Below are positions 18,648 through 27,848 of a stretch of DNA of 64,000 nt, piece after piece. The position numbers and the translations under genes were made by a program. Each line of letters opens with the position of its first letter. Position 1 is the first letter of the stretch. This DNA is from Paraburkholderia kirstenboschensis. GTDB lineage: Bacteria; Pseudomonadota; Gammaproteobacteria; Burkholderiales; Burkholderiaceae. The stretch lies in contig NZ_CAJHCR010000021.1 of assembly GCF_904848585.1 (NCBI RefSeq), positions 57,154 to 121,153 on the forward strand, read 5' to 3'. The notes below the pieces were generated by a model. The model did not search any database and was not told the origin of the DNA. It saw nothing but the letters and a program-made list of their open reading frames with translations.

Positions 18648-19850
18648 CTATTTCTTCGCCACGGTGACTTTGGCGCCGTCCTTGATGTGCTCGTTCGGCG
18701 CGCGTACGAGCACATCGCCGGGATGCACGCCGCTGACGGCCACGAGGTCGCCGAGCGCCGCGCCGGTCGTGACGGGCTCTTCGCGCACGGTATCGTCCTT
18801 GATCACGAAAGCGACCTTGCGGCCATCGCGCTCGACGATCGCCGCGGGCTGCACCGCGACCACCGGCTCCCGGTCCCGCGGCGGAACAGGCTTCGTCAGA
18901 AACGCAATCTTAGCGCTCATGTCGGGCAGCACGCGCTCATCGCGATCGACGAAGCGCACTTTGACGAGGACGGTTGCTTTCGAACGGTCGACAGTCGGCA
19001 CGATGCGCGACACGCGGCCAGCCAGTCTGAGTTCGGGCAGCGCATCGAGCTGGATCTCGCAAGGCTCGTTCACGGTGATCTTCGCGATGTTCGATTCCGC
19101 GACATCGGCTTCGACTTCGAGCGTTTCCATATCGGCGATCGTCACGACGGCGCCCTTGCTGTCGGATGCCTGCGAGAACGGCGTGATGTTGTCGCCGACG
19201 TTTGCGTGCTTCTCGATCACCACGCCATCGAACGGCGCGCGAATCACAGTTTGATCGACGGCCACCTGGGCGGCCTGCGCATTGGCCTGCGCAGACGCGA
19301 TCGCCGCACGGCTGTTGTCGATCGACGCTCGGGCCTTGTCGTAACGGGCGAGATCGGAGTCGTACTGGGTGGCGGGCATGGCGCCCTGCGGCGCGAGTAT
19401 CGCGGAGCGGCGCAGGTTGATTTGGGCGTTCTTCAGTTCGGCCACCTGCAGCGCGAGATTGGCCTGCGCCACCTTGATTTGCGCCTTGGCCTGCGCGAGC
19501 GCGGCCTCGACGTCCGCGCTTTCGAGCCGCGCAATCACCTCGTCTTTCTTGACGCGCGTACCCTCCAGCACGCCGAGCCACTCAAGGCGCCCCTGCCCTT
19601 TCGAGGCCACCGCGGCCTTGCGCTGCGGCACGACGTAGCCGGTCGCGTTGAGCAGCGTATAGGTCTGCGAGGGGTAAGCGGACACCACGGTGGTGGTTTC
19701 GACGGCCTGCGGACCGGCCAGCTTGAGGCCGGCGACCGCCGCACCGACGAGCAGCAGCGCGACGACCCCGTAAGCGAACCAGTTGTGCCGCCGTCCGGCA
19801 GCGACGGCGGGCCGGTCGATTTTCAGCCTCTTCAGATCGTGATCTGCCAA
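18648..19850 (-). CDS. Periplasmic adaptor (membrane fusion) protein of the ABC export system
   Basis: The protein has a short cytoplasmic N-terminus, one membrane segment (AYGVVALLLVGAAVAGLKL), then a lipoyl half, a long helical hairpin rich in A, Q and K (about residues 110-230), a second lipoyl half, and beta-barrel and membrane-proximal domains. This is the HlyD/MacA layout. It should link the FtsX-type permeases to an outer-membrane channel. No TolC-type gene is in the window, so a channel encoded elsewhere is assumed. A TTG at 19850 gives a family-like N-terminus (LADHDLKRLKIDRP); the frame is open to 19955, so the start is uncertain. Confidence 0.85.
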   Translation of the reverse strand: MADHDLKRLKIDRPAVAAGRRHNWFAYGVVALLLVGAAVAGLKLAGPQAVETTTVVSAYPSQTYTLLNATGYVVPQRKAAVASKGQGRLEWLGVLEGTRVKKDEVIARLESADVEAALAQAKAQIKVAQANLALQVAELKNAQINLRRSAILAPQGAMPATQYDSDLARYDKARASIDNSRAAIASAQANAQAAQVAVDQTVIRAPFDGVVIEKHANVGDNITPFSQASDSKGAVVTIADMETLEVEADVAESNIAKITVNEPCEIQLDALPELRLAGRVSRIVPTVDRSKATVLVKVRFVDRDERVLPDMSAKIAFLTKPVPPRDREPVVAVQPAAIVERDGRKVAFVIKDDTVREEPVTTGAALGDLVAVSGVHPGDVLVRAPNEHIKDGAKVTVAKK

Positions 19851-20575
19851 TTTTTTATGTCTTCGCCGGCTGGCATTCGCGCTTTGCGGACACCGCACAG
19901 AAACGGCATCGCGACGCCTCGCCACGCCGGCTACTTGTCCTGTAGACGGGCCCACAGTATAGCGCCGTGCCTGGCCCCGCTCGCGTCATGCGGACGAGAC
20001 GCTTGCGCCTGCGCGGACGGCGCGTTCCCTGTCAGCGCCCAGTGCTGCACTGCGACGACCGAGCGTTCGCATTCAGGGCTGGCTCGCTGGATGATTGACG
20101 AAGCGAGGAACAGGCACCATGCGCGCGCCGCTATTGGCTAAACTGAAGTTTGTACGCACTGCGCTGAGTGTGTCGGGTCGCTCGCGCGCGCGAACTCCGG
20201 CACGTCTTCGGTATCTGAAAGAACATGGGGCGGACATGAGCACGGCTGCCACTTCTCACATCGGCTATCGGCGTCGCAATACCGTAGTTCCGGTGACGAG
20301 CGGGTGCAATGATGGGCCGATCGGACGTGGTATCGAGGGCGACATGTTGAAGTCTGGCGGTCCTCGCACGTTGCGCCGCTCACAGCAAGGATCGCCATTT
20401 TTCGTGTGCATGGATCGCTACAGCTCCGAACCATGGCGTTCACTCCGGGAGACGGGAGCTCGGTTATCTGGACGGCGTTGAAGCGGCCTAACTTAACTTA
20501 GCGCGCTGCGTGCCTCCAACAATTGCTTGAGACAACACGGATCGCCACTCGCACGAGGGCGAGGGCGAGGGCGAA
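19851..20575. other. Intergenic stretch, no supported gene
   Basis: About 725 bp that should contain the promoter of the minus-strand ABC operon. I see no protein family on either strand. A short run of three GAGGGC hexamers lies near 20555-20572, next to the terminator hairpin of the TRAP operon. Confidence 0.4.
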
Positions 20576-20604
20576 ACCACACCGCCGGAACCGGCAAGTG
20601 TGGT
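20576..20604 (-). terminator. Probable terminator of the TRAP transporter operon
   Basis: Read on the minus strand, ACCACAC pairs with GTGTGGT and an inner GCCGG with CCGGC, giving a strong GC-rich hairpin ending about 32 nt after the TRAP permease stop, followed by TTT. The T-tract is short, so it may be rho-assisted. Confidence 0.55.
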
Positions 20605-20635
20605 CAGCGCTAAACACCACATCTACTCGATAAGT

Positions 20636-22525
20636 TCAAAGAAAGCCGATCGAAATCCAAGGAACGAAGGCTATCGCGATCAGCCCGAGAAGCAGCATGC
20701 CGAGATAAATCCAGATGCGCTTGAGTCCCGCTTCAGGCGATACCTCACCGATGATGCACGCCGCGTAATAACACAGGCCGAAAGGCGGCGCGAACACCCC
20801 GAGTCCCATTGCGAGGACGACGACCATCGCATAGTGCACTTCGTGTATCCCGAGCTGATGTGCAACTGGAAACAACAGCGGCCCAAACAGCACGATGGCC
20901 GGAATGCCTTCCAGCACGCTACCGAGCACGATGAACGCAACGATCGATACCAGCAGGAAACCGGCAGCACCGCCCGGGACTCTCGTCATCATGTTGGCGA
21001 GGTCGTGCGAGAAACCCGACTGCGTCAACGCCCAGCCCATCGCACTCGCCGCCCCCACGATGAACAGAATGGCACCGGACAATGCCGCCGTCTGCAGCAG
21101 CATCGGCATGATGGCTTTCCACTTCAGGCCGCCGCGATAGATCAACAGGCCGATCACGAGCGAGTAGGCAATGCCGATCGTCGATACCTCCGTCGCGGTC
21201 GCGATCCCTTCGACCACCGCGCTGCGGATCAGGAATGGAAGCAGCAGCGCCGGCAATGCGATCACGAAGGTACGGCGCACGTGCGACCAGGGTGCCCTCA
21301 CCGCTCCCGCGCGGCTCTCGTCCGTTTCGTCCTCACGCCCTGCACGCCACCACGCGACGACGCCCAGCACGAAAGCAAGCACGATGGCCGGCAGGATGCC
21401 TGCGGTAAACAACGCCGCGATCGATATGCCGGTCACCGATGCGATCGCGATCAGCACTAGCGACGGTGGAATCGTTTCGCTCATCGCACCGGCCGCCGCG
21501 AGCAGCGATACCAGTTCGCCGTCCTTCATTCCGCGCTTGCGCATCTCCGGGAAAAGCACGGGCGCAACCGCCGCCATGTCGGCCGTCTTGGAGCCCGAGA
21601 TCCCCGATATCAGCAGCATGGCGCCGAGCAGCACATACGACATGCCGCCACGCACGTGCCCAAGCAGCGACGCGAGAAACGCCACCATCACGCGCGCCAC
21701 GCCCGTCACATGCACGAGTTGCCCGAGCAGCACGAACATCGGCACGGCGAGCAGGATCAGCGTGCTCATGCCTTCGTCCATGCGTCCGACCACCACGCTG
21801 AGCGGCGTCGATGTAGTCGTCAGCAAAAAGGCGCTCGTCGCGAGCGAGAACGCGAAGGCGATTGGCACACCCGCCATCACCCCCGCACCGAGGAGGCCGA
21901 CGAAGAACACCAGCAGCGCGCCCTGCCCCATGTGCGTCAAGGGTGCCTTGGCAAGATAGCAGCCCAACGCAATCAGCAACATCAGCACAATCGCACCGAC
22001 GATGTGGCGTCGATCATGGCGCGCCAGGCGCAGCCCGCAACTCACCAGCGCCGCCGCGCAACCGAACGGAATCGCCAGTGCCCTGACCGAGCCCGACCAG
22101 CCGAGCGCCGGCGTCTCCACGAACGCCTGGTCCTGCACATAGTCGAACGCGGGATGCATGACAAGCGCGAAGAACGCGGCCGCAGCAGCGACCGCCAGCG
22201 TCTCGGCCCATGCCTGCGCGCGCGGTGTCACGTGCGATACGAAGAAGGACAACCGCATGTGACACGAACGCTGCACCGCAAGCGCGCTGCCCAGCATCGC
22301 AAGCCAGAGGAAAAGGATCGACGCGAGTTCGTCCGACCAGATCAGCGGTTGGTGAAACACTGCACGCGCAACGATGCCGATGAACAGCAGCGCCACCTCG
22401 CCCACGACCGCCGCCGCGGCGAGCACCTCGATCCCTCGCCGCAACCAGCGTTCGATGGCGGTCTCGCCGTGCGCGTCGCGCACGAGTGCCGGCCCTGGCA
22501 CTTCAAGATTGTGTGCCGCGCTCAT
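20636..22525 (-). CDS. TRAP transporter permease, fused DctQ-DctM
   Basis: This 629-residue inner-membrane protein combines a four-helix DctQ-like small subunit (residues ~20-190, with WSDELASILFLWLAMLGSAL) and a twelve-helix DctM large subunit (from ~200; GVPIAFAFSLATSAF and GMSTLILLAVPMFVLLGQL). TRAP systems use sodium or proton gradients to import carboxylates delivered by a periplasmic binding protein. Q and M are more often separate, so this is one of the natural fusions. The ATG at 22525 overlaps the stop of the binding-protein gene as ATGA, which fixes the start and implies coupled translation. Confidence 0.93.
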   Translation of the reverse strand: MSAAHNLEVPGPALVRDAHGETAIERWLRRGIEVLAAAAVVGEVALLFIGIVARAVFHQPLIWSDELASILFLWLAMLGSALAVQRSCHMRLSFFVSHVTPRAQAWAETLAVAAAAAFFALVMHPAFDYVQDQAFVETPALGWSGSVRALAIPFGCAAALVSCGLRLARHDRRHIVGAIVLMLLIALGCYLAKAPLTHMGQGALLVFFVGLLGAGVMAGVPIAFAFSLATSAFLLTTTSTPLSVVVGRMDEGMSTLILLAVPMFVLLGQLVHVTGVARVMVAFLASLLGHVRGGMSYVLLGAMLLISGISGSKTADMAAVAPVLFPEMRKRGMKDGELVSLLAAAGAMSETIPPSLVLIAIASVTGISIAALFTAGILPAIVLAFVLGVVAWWRAGREDETDESRAGAVRAPWSHVRRTFVIALPALLLPFLIRSAVVEGIATATEVSTIGIAYSLVIGLLIYRGGLKWKAIMPMLLQTAALSGAILFIVGAASAMGWALTQSGFSHDLANMMTRVPGGAAGFLLVSIVAFIVLGSVLEGIPAIVLFGPLLFPVAHQLGIHEVHYAMVVVLAMGLGVFAPPFGLCYYAACIIGEVSPEAGLKRIWIYLGMLLLGLIAIAFVPWISIGFL

Positions 22526-23550
22526 GATATTTTCCCCGTCACCGCTTCGAGGGCACTCCACGGGCCAGCACCGAACTTGTCGCGCCATTGTGTATAGAAG
22601 CCGGCCTTCGAGAGCGCTGCGCGAAACGCTTCCCTGTCCGCGGGCACGAACGTTAGTCCCTTGCCGGAGAGTTGCGACTTCAGCGACGTATTCAAACGCG
22701 CGACGTCCGCGCGCTGCTCGACGCTCGCGCGGTCGAACTCGCGCCTCACGATCGTCTTGAGGTCGTCGGGCAGCGCATTGAACGCGCGCGGATTGGCGAG
22801 CAGCCAGAACGGGTCCCAGATGTGATTGGTCTCGGCCACGTACTTCTGCACTTCATAGAGCTTGCCCGCCTCGATCGTGACGAGGCCGTTTTCCTGGCCG
22901 TCCACGAGATGGGTCTGCAACGCGGTGTAGAGCTCGTTGAAGTTAATCGACGTAGGGTTCGCACCTAGCGTCTGGAAGAGCGACGTGAACATCGGCGAGA
23001 CCGGCACTCGAATCCGGTAGCCGCGCAAGTCCTCGGGCGCCTTGATCGGTTTCGTTGCGGACGTGATCTGCCGAAAGCCGTTGTCCGCTGCCTTGGACAC
23101 CGACACGTACCCGCTCTTGTCGATCTGCGCGCGGATGAGCTTGCCGAGATCCCCATCGATGCCGCGCCAGACCTGGTCGTATCCGGAGAAGGCGAAGCCG
23201 AGATTGGTGATGGCCGCGAGCGGAATCACCGTCGAGAGCACCGAGCCCGATATGTTGAGCAACTCGACGGCGCCCGAGCGCGTCTGCGACAACAGGTCGG
23301 TGTCCGAGCCGAGTTGCGATGCGGGGAAGAAGCGGATCTCGAGCCTGCCGCTGCTCGCCTCGCGAATGCGATCAACGGCTTCCTTCAGCCGCGCATTGAT
23401 CGGTTGATTAAGGGATTGCCCGGTAGCGAGCTTGTAGGTGAACTCGGCAGCGCGTGCAGGCCGGGTCCATATCGTTACCAGCGGAAGGGCGGCCGCAGCC
23501 TTCAACACCGCGCGTCGCGAAATGCGGCGCGGCGAGTTCGACGTGCTCAT
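22522..23550 (-). CDS. TRAP transporter substrate-binding protein, DctP family
   Basis: The 342-residue protein begins with a signal peptide carrying a twin-arginine motif (RRISRRAVLK) and an ARAAEF cleavage region, so export through Tat is likely. The mature part shows DctP features: SSGRLEIRFFPASQLG near the N-terminus and DLRGYRIRVPVSPMF, whose arginine normally salt-bridges the ligand carboxylate. It delivers an organic acid to the fused permease encoded immediately downstream (4-bp ATGA overlap). The substrate cannot be named; the neighbouring dehydrogenases suggest a hydroxy or sugar acid. Confidence 0.92.
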   Translation of the reverse strand: MSTSNSPRRISRRAVLKAAAALPLVTIWTRPARAAEFTYKLATGQSLNQPINARLKEAVDRIREASSGRLEIRFFPASQLGSDTDLLSQTRSGAVELLNISGSVLSTVIPLAAITNLGFAFSGYDQVWRGIDGDLGKLIRAQIDKSGYVSVSKAADNGFRQITSATKPIKAPEDLRGYRIRVPVSPMFTSLFQTLGANPTSINFNELYTALQTHLVDGQENGLVTIEAGKLYEVQKYVAETNHIWDPFWLLANPRAFNALPDDLKTIVRREFDRASVEQRADVARLNTSLKSQLSGKGLTFVPADREAFRAALSKAGFYTQWRDKFGAGPWSALEAVTGKIS

Positions 23551-23746
23551 GATGCTGTCTCCATTTATATGAACTTACCGTGGCGCGCCACTTTGTCGGT
23601 ATGGCGTCGAGGCACGTCGGGATGCTTAGCTAGTTGACTGTTTGTCCAGGCACCGCCGGTCCTGCATGTGCAAAATATAAGAGGCTTGTTGGTGAAGGAC
23701 AATTCAATTATTTTGCGAAAAGGTGTAGCCAATCTAAAGGGTGATC
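23551..23746. promoter_or_regulatory. Divergent promoter region between TRAP operon and LysR gene
   Basis: This 196-bp region separates divergent starts. GCAAAATA at 23670-23677 and TATTTTGC at 23709-23716 form an 8-bp inverted repeat spanning 47 bp, the right scale for a LysR tetramer on recognition and activation sites. The assignment is inferred from symmetry and position. Confidence 0.4.
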
Positions 23747-24655
23747 ATGTATCTGCCACTGCGGGCCATCAGTGTTTTTCATGCTGCGGCGAGTTCGGGA
23801 AGCATCTCTCGGGCAGCAGCGGAATTAAACGTCACGCCATCGGCCGTCAGCCAGCAAATCCAGTCGCTTGAAACGCATCTGGGCACGGCGTTGATGACTA
23901 AGGTCGGGCGAGGCGTTGCATTGACCGAAGCGGGCGAGCGCTACTTCGCGATGATTTCAGAGGAGATTGACCGCATCGCGGACGCGACTCAGCGGATACG
24001 CGGGTTGCGCTCCGTTACGCTCTTGACCGTGCGAGCCACGCCAACGCTCTCCACCAAGTTTCTTCTGCCGCGTCTGCGCTCGTTCCTCGACGGCCATCCC
24101 GATCTCGAAGTGCGGCTGAACGGCACCAATGAAATGACCGACTTCGCGCAAGAAGCAGTCGATATCGAGATCCGTCACGGCACCGGGCAATGGCCGGGCG
24201 TCTATGTGGAGGCGCTGACCGAGGAGTCGTTCCTGCCGGTCTGCTCGCCCGCCTACTGCGCGCCGGCGAGTCTCGACGCCGCCGATCTGCAGCGGCACCG
24301 CCTGATCTACTCGATCAAGTCGCAAGTCCAGTGGCCGCACTGGTTCTCGTTGGCGCGCGCGGCGCCGCTCGATCCCGGACAACGCGTCCTGTTCGACCGC
24401 AGTCACATGGCAATCGATGCCGCCGTCGACGGCATGGGCATCGCGCTGGAGAGCACGCTCATGATGTGGCGGGAGCTGCGCGACGGGACGCTGATCTGTC
24501 CTGTGCGCGAGCCGCCCGCCATCCGCCTGACGACGCAGTGGATCGTCTGCCCGCTCGAGCACCTCCACAAGAAAAAAGTGACTCTGTTCCTCGATTGGCT
24601 GCGCGCCGAGCGCACCGCCTGGCAATCCGGTTCCCAACTTCCCGCCTCCCGGTGA
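23747..24655 (+). CDS. LysR family transcriptional regulator, GcvA-like
   Basis: The 302-residue protein begins MYLPLRAISVFHAAASSGSI with a LysR winged helix (AAAELNVTPSAVSQQIQSLE). The LNVTPSAVSQQI form and the ligand domain (EEAVDIEIRHGTGQWPG-like sequence EAVDIEIRHGTGQW) place it near GcvA. The ATG at 23747 is preferred over a GTG at 23741 because AAAGGG lies at proper distance. It sits between the divergent TRAP operon and the downstream dehydrogenase operon, so it probably controls both. Confidence 0.92.
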   Translation: MYLPLRAISVFHAAASSGSISRAAAELNVTPSAVSQQIQSLETHLGTALMTKVGRGVALTEAGERYFAMISEEIDRIADATQRIRGLRSVTLLTVRATPTLSTKFLLPRLRSFLDGHPDLEVRLNGTNEMTDFAQEAVDIEIRHGTGQWPGVYVEALTEESFLPVCSPAYCAPASLDAADLQRHRLIYSIKSQVQWPHWFSLARAAPLDPGQRVLFDRSHMAIDAAVDGMGIALESTLMMWRELRDGTLICPVREPPAIRLTTQWIVCPLEHLHKKKVTLFLDWLRAERTAWQSGSQLPASR

Positions 24656-24835
24656 TGTTGAAGCCTGGCTAACAAATCGACTCGGAAATGTTAATTGTTC
24701 TGGCGCAAGGCCCTGACTACACTTGCTCGCAAGTAAGGCGCACCGCTGTTCTGCCTTCGATCACGCCACCCCGGCCACTCACCGCGCGCCGCGCTCGCGG
24801 CCACGATCCATAGTCTCGACCACAAAGGATTGCAA

Positions 24836-26194
24836 ATGAATCTCTCCAGTCTGCTCCAGGCACGCAACGCTTCTGGACGTCCCGTTCGCGTCGGCCTGAT
24901 CGGTGCCGGCAAGTTCGGCTCGATGGTGCTATCGCAGGCGCGCCATATCGAAGGACTGCACGTCGTGGGCGTCGCCGATCTCGACGTCGGCAAGGCGCGC
25001 GCATCGCTTGCACGGGTTGGCTGGCCGGCCGAGCAATACGGCGCACGCACGCTCTCCGACGCTGCGAAGACCGGCGCCACCTGTGTGCTCGACGATGCCG
25101 CCGCGCTCGCCGCCTGCGGCGAGATCGAATGCATCATCGAAGCGACGGGCCACCCGATCGCGGGCGTGCGTCACGCGCTGGCCGCAATCGAAGCCAACAA
25201 GCATGTGGTCATGGTCAACGTCGAGGCCGACGCGATGTGCGGCCCGCTGCTCGCCGCGCGTGCTCGCGAGCGTGGTCTCGTCTACAGCATGGCGTACGGC
25301 GACCAGCCCGCGATCATCTGTGAGCTCGTGGACTGGGTGCGCTCCTGCGGCTTCGAACTGACATCGGCTGGCAAGGGCATGAACTTCGAGCCGCGCTACC
25401 GCTACTCGACCCCGGACACCGTGTGGAGCTTCTTCGGCTGGACCGACGAAGAAGTCGCCAAGGGCGATTTCAACCCGAAGATGTACAACTCGTTTACCGA
25501 TGGCACCAAGGCCGCGATCGAAATGGCTGCGGTTGCGAACGGCACGGGCCTCGACTGCCCGGACGACGGCCTCGCCTTTCCGCCCGCAGGCCTGCACGAT
25601 CTCGCGCGCGTCTTCCGGCCAGCGGAAGACGGCGGTCGCCTTTCGCGAAGCGGTCTCGTGGACATCGCCGCCAGCCAGGAACCGGACGGCCGCGAAGTGT
25701 TCAACAACATCCGCTATGGTGTCTTTGTCACGTTCAAGGCACCGAACGAATACGCGCGTGCGTGCTTCAAGCAGTACGGCCTGCTCGTCGATCCGACCGG
25801 CTGGTACGGCTCGATGTGGCGCCCGTTCCACATGATCGGCCTCGAAACCAGCGTGAGCGTGCTGTCCGCCGTGCTGCGCGGCGAGGCGACGGGCTCGTCG
25901 AAGGAGTTCCGCGGCGACGCCGTGGCGACCGCCAAGCGCGACCTCAAACCGGGCGAGATGCTCGACGGCGAAGGCGGATACGCGGTCTGGGCCAATGCGA
26001 TCCCGGCATCGAAGAGCCTTGCTATCGGCGGTCTGCCGATTGGGCTTGCGCACAACGTCAGGCTGAAGCGCCCGGTCGCCAAGGACACGATCGTGCGCTT
26101 CGAGGACGTCGAACTCGAACGCGATCTCGATGTCGTCGCGCTGCGTCGCGAGATGGAGCAGAGCGCGCTCGGTAAGCCGGCGAAGGCAGCGTGA
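24836..26194 (+). CDS. Homoserine dehydrogenase-like NAD(P)-binding oxidoreductase with C-terminal SAF domain
   Basis: The 452-residue protein has an N-terminal Rossmann domain with VRVGLIGAGKFGSMVL (about residues 17-32) and a homoserine-dehydrogenase-like middle region (IIEATGHPIAG; VMVNVEADAMCG). The C-terminal ~100 residues (EMLDGEGGYAVW) look like an SAF domain. This architecture belongs to an oxidoreductase family found beside sugar-acid transporters; its reaction is not established to my knowledge. AAGGA is six bases before the ATG at 24836, which is why I prefer it to a TTG at 24830. It leads an operon with an ABM protein and a HIBADH-type dehydrogenase. Confidence 0.8.
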   Translation: MNLSSLLQARNASGRPVRVGLIGAGKFGSMVLSQARHIEGLHVVGVADLDVGKARASLARVGWPAEQYGARTLSDAAKTGATCVLDDAAALAACGEIECIIEATGHPIAGVRHALAAIEANKHVVMVNVEADAMCGPLLAARARERGLVYSMAYGDQPAIICELVDWVRSCGFELTSAGKGMNFEPRYRYSTPDTVWSFFGWTDEEVAKGDFNPKMYNSFTDGTKAAIEMAAVANGTGLDCPDDGLAFPPAGLHDLARVFRPAEDGGRLSRSGLVDIAASQEPDGREVFNNIRYGVFVTFKAPNEYARACFKQYGLLVDPTGWYGSMWRPFHMIGLETSVSVLSAVLRGEATGSSKEFRGDAVATAKRDLKPGEMLDGEGGYAVWANAIPASKSLAIGGLPIGLAHNVRLKRPVAKDTIVRFEDVELERDLDVVALRREMEQSALGKPAKAA

Positions 26195-26239
26195 GGCGCG
26201 CACATCATGGCATCGGTTCGAGAGAGTGGAGAGTCCAGC

Positions 26240-26551
26240 ATGGATAGCGGAACCGAAGCGTTCGTGGTCGTCGCCGAGTTCGAAGTGAAGGCCGAGTGTG
26301 TTGGTGACTTCCTCGCGCTCGCGCGCGACGACGCGCGGCACTCACTGGCCGACGAGCCGGGATGCCGGCAGTTCGATATCGTCCAGCTCGACGAACTGCC
26401 GGCGCGCGTCATGTTCTACGAGGTGTACGACGATCGAGCCGCGTTCGACGCGCACTTGCGGACGCCGCACCTCCATCGCTTTCGGGCCGGCTTTCCCGCG
26501 CTGATTGTGGCGGAGCGCCCGGTGCGCTTCGGCCGTCGCGAGCCTGCATGA
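26240..26551 (+). CDS. Antibiotic biosynthesis monooxygenase (ABM) domain protein
   Basis: This 103-residue protein carries a single ABM/dimeric alpha-beta barrel domain: FVVVAEFEVKAECVGDFLAL at the start, DEPGCRQFDIVQ in the middle and FYEVYDDRAAFDAHL towards the end. Relatives include YgiN-type quinol monooxygenases, and LsrG, an isomerase. It has no cofactor motif of its own. The ATG at 26240 follows GAGAGTGGAGAG; an in-frame ATG at 26207 would add eleven residues. Its stop overlaps the next ATG (ATGA at 26548), so the two are probably translated together. A role as a small isomerase or oxygenase in the same acid pathway is inferred. Confidence 0.82.
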   Translation: MDSGTEAFVVVAEFEVKAECVGDFLALARDDARHSLADEPGCRQFDIVQLDELPARVMFYEVYDDRAAFDAHLRTPHLHRFRAGFPALIVAERPVRFGRREPA

Positions 26552-27441
26552 TGCGCGCGAGTCTTGCTGTGGGCTTTATCGGCACCGGCATCATGGGCTT
26601 GCCCATGGCCCGGCGCGTGGCAGGCGCCGGGTACCGGGTCGCGGCGTGGAACCGCACCCGAGACAAGGCGGTGCCGCTCTTCTCGGTGGGAATCGAGGTG
26701 GTCGGTCATGCAAGCGAAGCCGCGCGCGACGCGGATGTCGTCATCTGCATGCTGAGCTCGGGTCCCGCATGCGACGACCTCCTGCTCGGCGACGACGGGA
26801 TCATCGCCAACATGCGTGCGGGCAGCGTGCTGATCGTGATGAGCTCGATTCCTGTTGAGACGGCGCAACGCCACGCCGGGGCCGCGGCGGCACGCGAAAT
26901 CGGCTATCTCGACGCGCCCGTTTCAGGCGGGGAGAAAGGCGCGCAGGACGGCACGCTCGCGATCATGGCCGGCGGCGAGGTGGAGGTGTTCGAACGCGTG
27001 CGCTCCGTGCTGCAGACGATGGGCCGTCCGACGCGCATCGGCCCGGCGGGCACGGGCCAGCTCGCGAAGCTTGTCAACCAGATGATGGTAGCGAGCACGA
27101 TCGCTACCGTCGCCGAAGCGATGCTGCTCGCGGAAAGCGGCGGCGCCGATCCCGCGCAAGTCCGCGCGGCGCTGCTCGGCGGGTTCGCCGACTCGACGAT
27201 ACTCCGCCAGCACGCGGCACGCATGATCGCGCGAGACTTTGCGCCGGGCGGCCCGGCCAAGTATCAAATCAAGGATACGAAGACCGCGCTCGGTTTTGCG
27301 CAGAGCGTGGGGTTGGAGTTGCCGGTACTGGGGCTCGTCGATGGCCTCTTCACCGACATGGTCGAGCATGGCGACGGCGATCTGGACCACAGCGCACTTA
27401 TTCGAGAACTGCGCAGGCGCAACGGTTTGCCGGTGTCATGA
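26548..27441 (+). CDS. NAD(P)-dependent beta-hydroxyacid dehydrogenase, 3-hydroxyisobutyrate dehydrogenase family
   Basis: The 297-residue protein has an N-terminal NAD(P) motif (GFIGTGIMGLPMARR), the substrate-loop motif DAPVSGGEKGAQDG and the catalytic-lysine region QLAKLVNQMM. All match beta-hydroxyacid dehydrogenases such as 3-hydroxyisobutyrate, tartronate semialdehyde and L-threonate dehydrogenases. The ATG at 26548 overlaps the preceding stop. With the TRAP importer upstream it likely oxidises a C4-C6 hydroxy or sugar acid or reduces a semialdehyde. No kinase of the threonate/erythronate pathways accompanies it, so those routes are not directly supported. Confidence 0.9.
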   Translation: MMRASLAVGFIGTGIMGLPMARRVAGAGYRVAAWNRTRDKAVPLFSVGIEVVGHASEAARDADVVICMLSSGPACDDLLLGDDGIIANMRAGSVLIVMSSIPVETAQRHAGAAAAREIGYLDAPVSGGEKGAQDGTLAIMAGGEVEVFERVRSVLQTMGRPTRIGPAGTGQLAKLVNQMMVASTIATVAEAMLLAESGGADPAQVRAALLGGFADSTILRQHAARMIARDFAPGGPAKYQIKDTKTALGFAQSVGLELPVLGLVDGLFTDMVEHGDGDLDHSALIRELRRRNGLPVS

Positions 27442-27536
27442 CATTGTGACGAACGGATTTTGATTCAAAACGCACCCTGTGTCGTTGGACGATTAGGCCG
27501 GTATTGATATATACCAAGCTGTATCCGCACGCTTGC

Positions 27537-27562
27537 GCCGCGTACCCACGCGCGGCTTATTT
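27537..27562 (+). terminator. Probable rho-independent terminator after the dehydrogenase operon
   Basis: GCCGCG and CGCGGC pair around an 8-nt loop and are followed by TTATTT. It lies about 95 bp after the last stop of the 24.8-27.4 kb operon. Stem composition and trailing Ts fit an intrinsic terminator. Confidence 0.5.
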
Positions 27563-27848
27563 CCCGGTTGGAGAACGTTCATGAAGCCATCCACTCATAA
27601 GGGACGCGTTCTACGGCTCGTCGGATGGCCGCAATGACCACGAAGCTAGTCCGTCAATCGCGCGGCCGCTTACGGGGCGGAAGCGACCTCTGAGCGTCCG
27701 GGCGGCGCGTCGGACGAACGTCGCTTCATGGCCGCGCACCGTCGCTCGGGAAAACCAGCTGCCGCACGCGCGAACCGGTGTTTGCCCGTGTCGAAGTGAC
27801 GGGCCGCGGGTACCATAGACAGTTCATAGGTGAGTCTCAGGAGGCGCC

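Noticed and set aside
20555..20573. Three tandem GAGGGC hexamers
   Set aside because: Too short and too close to random in GC-rich DNA to call a functional repeat; no array of longer units.
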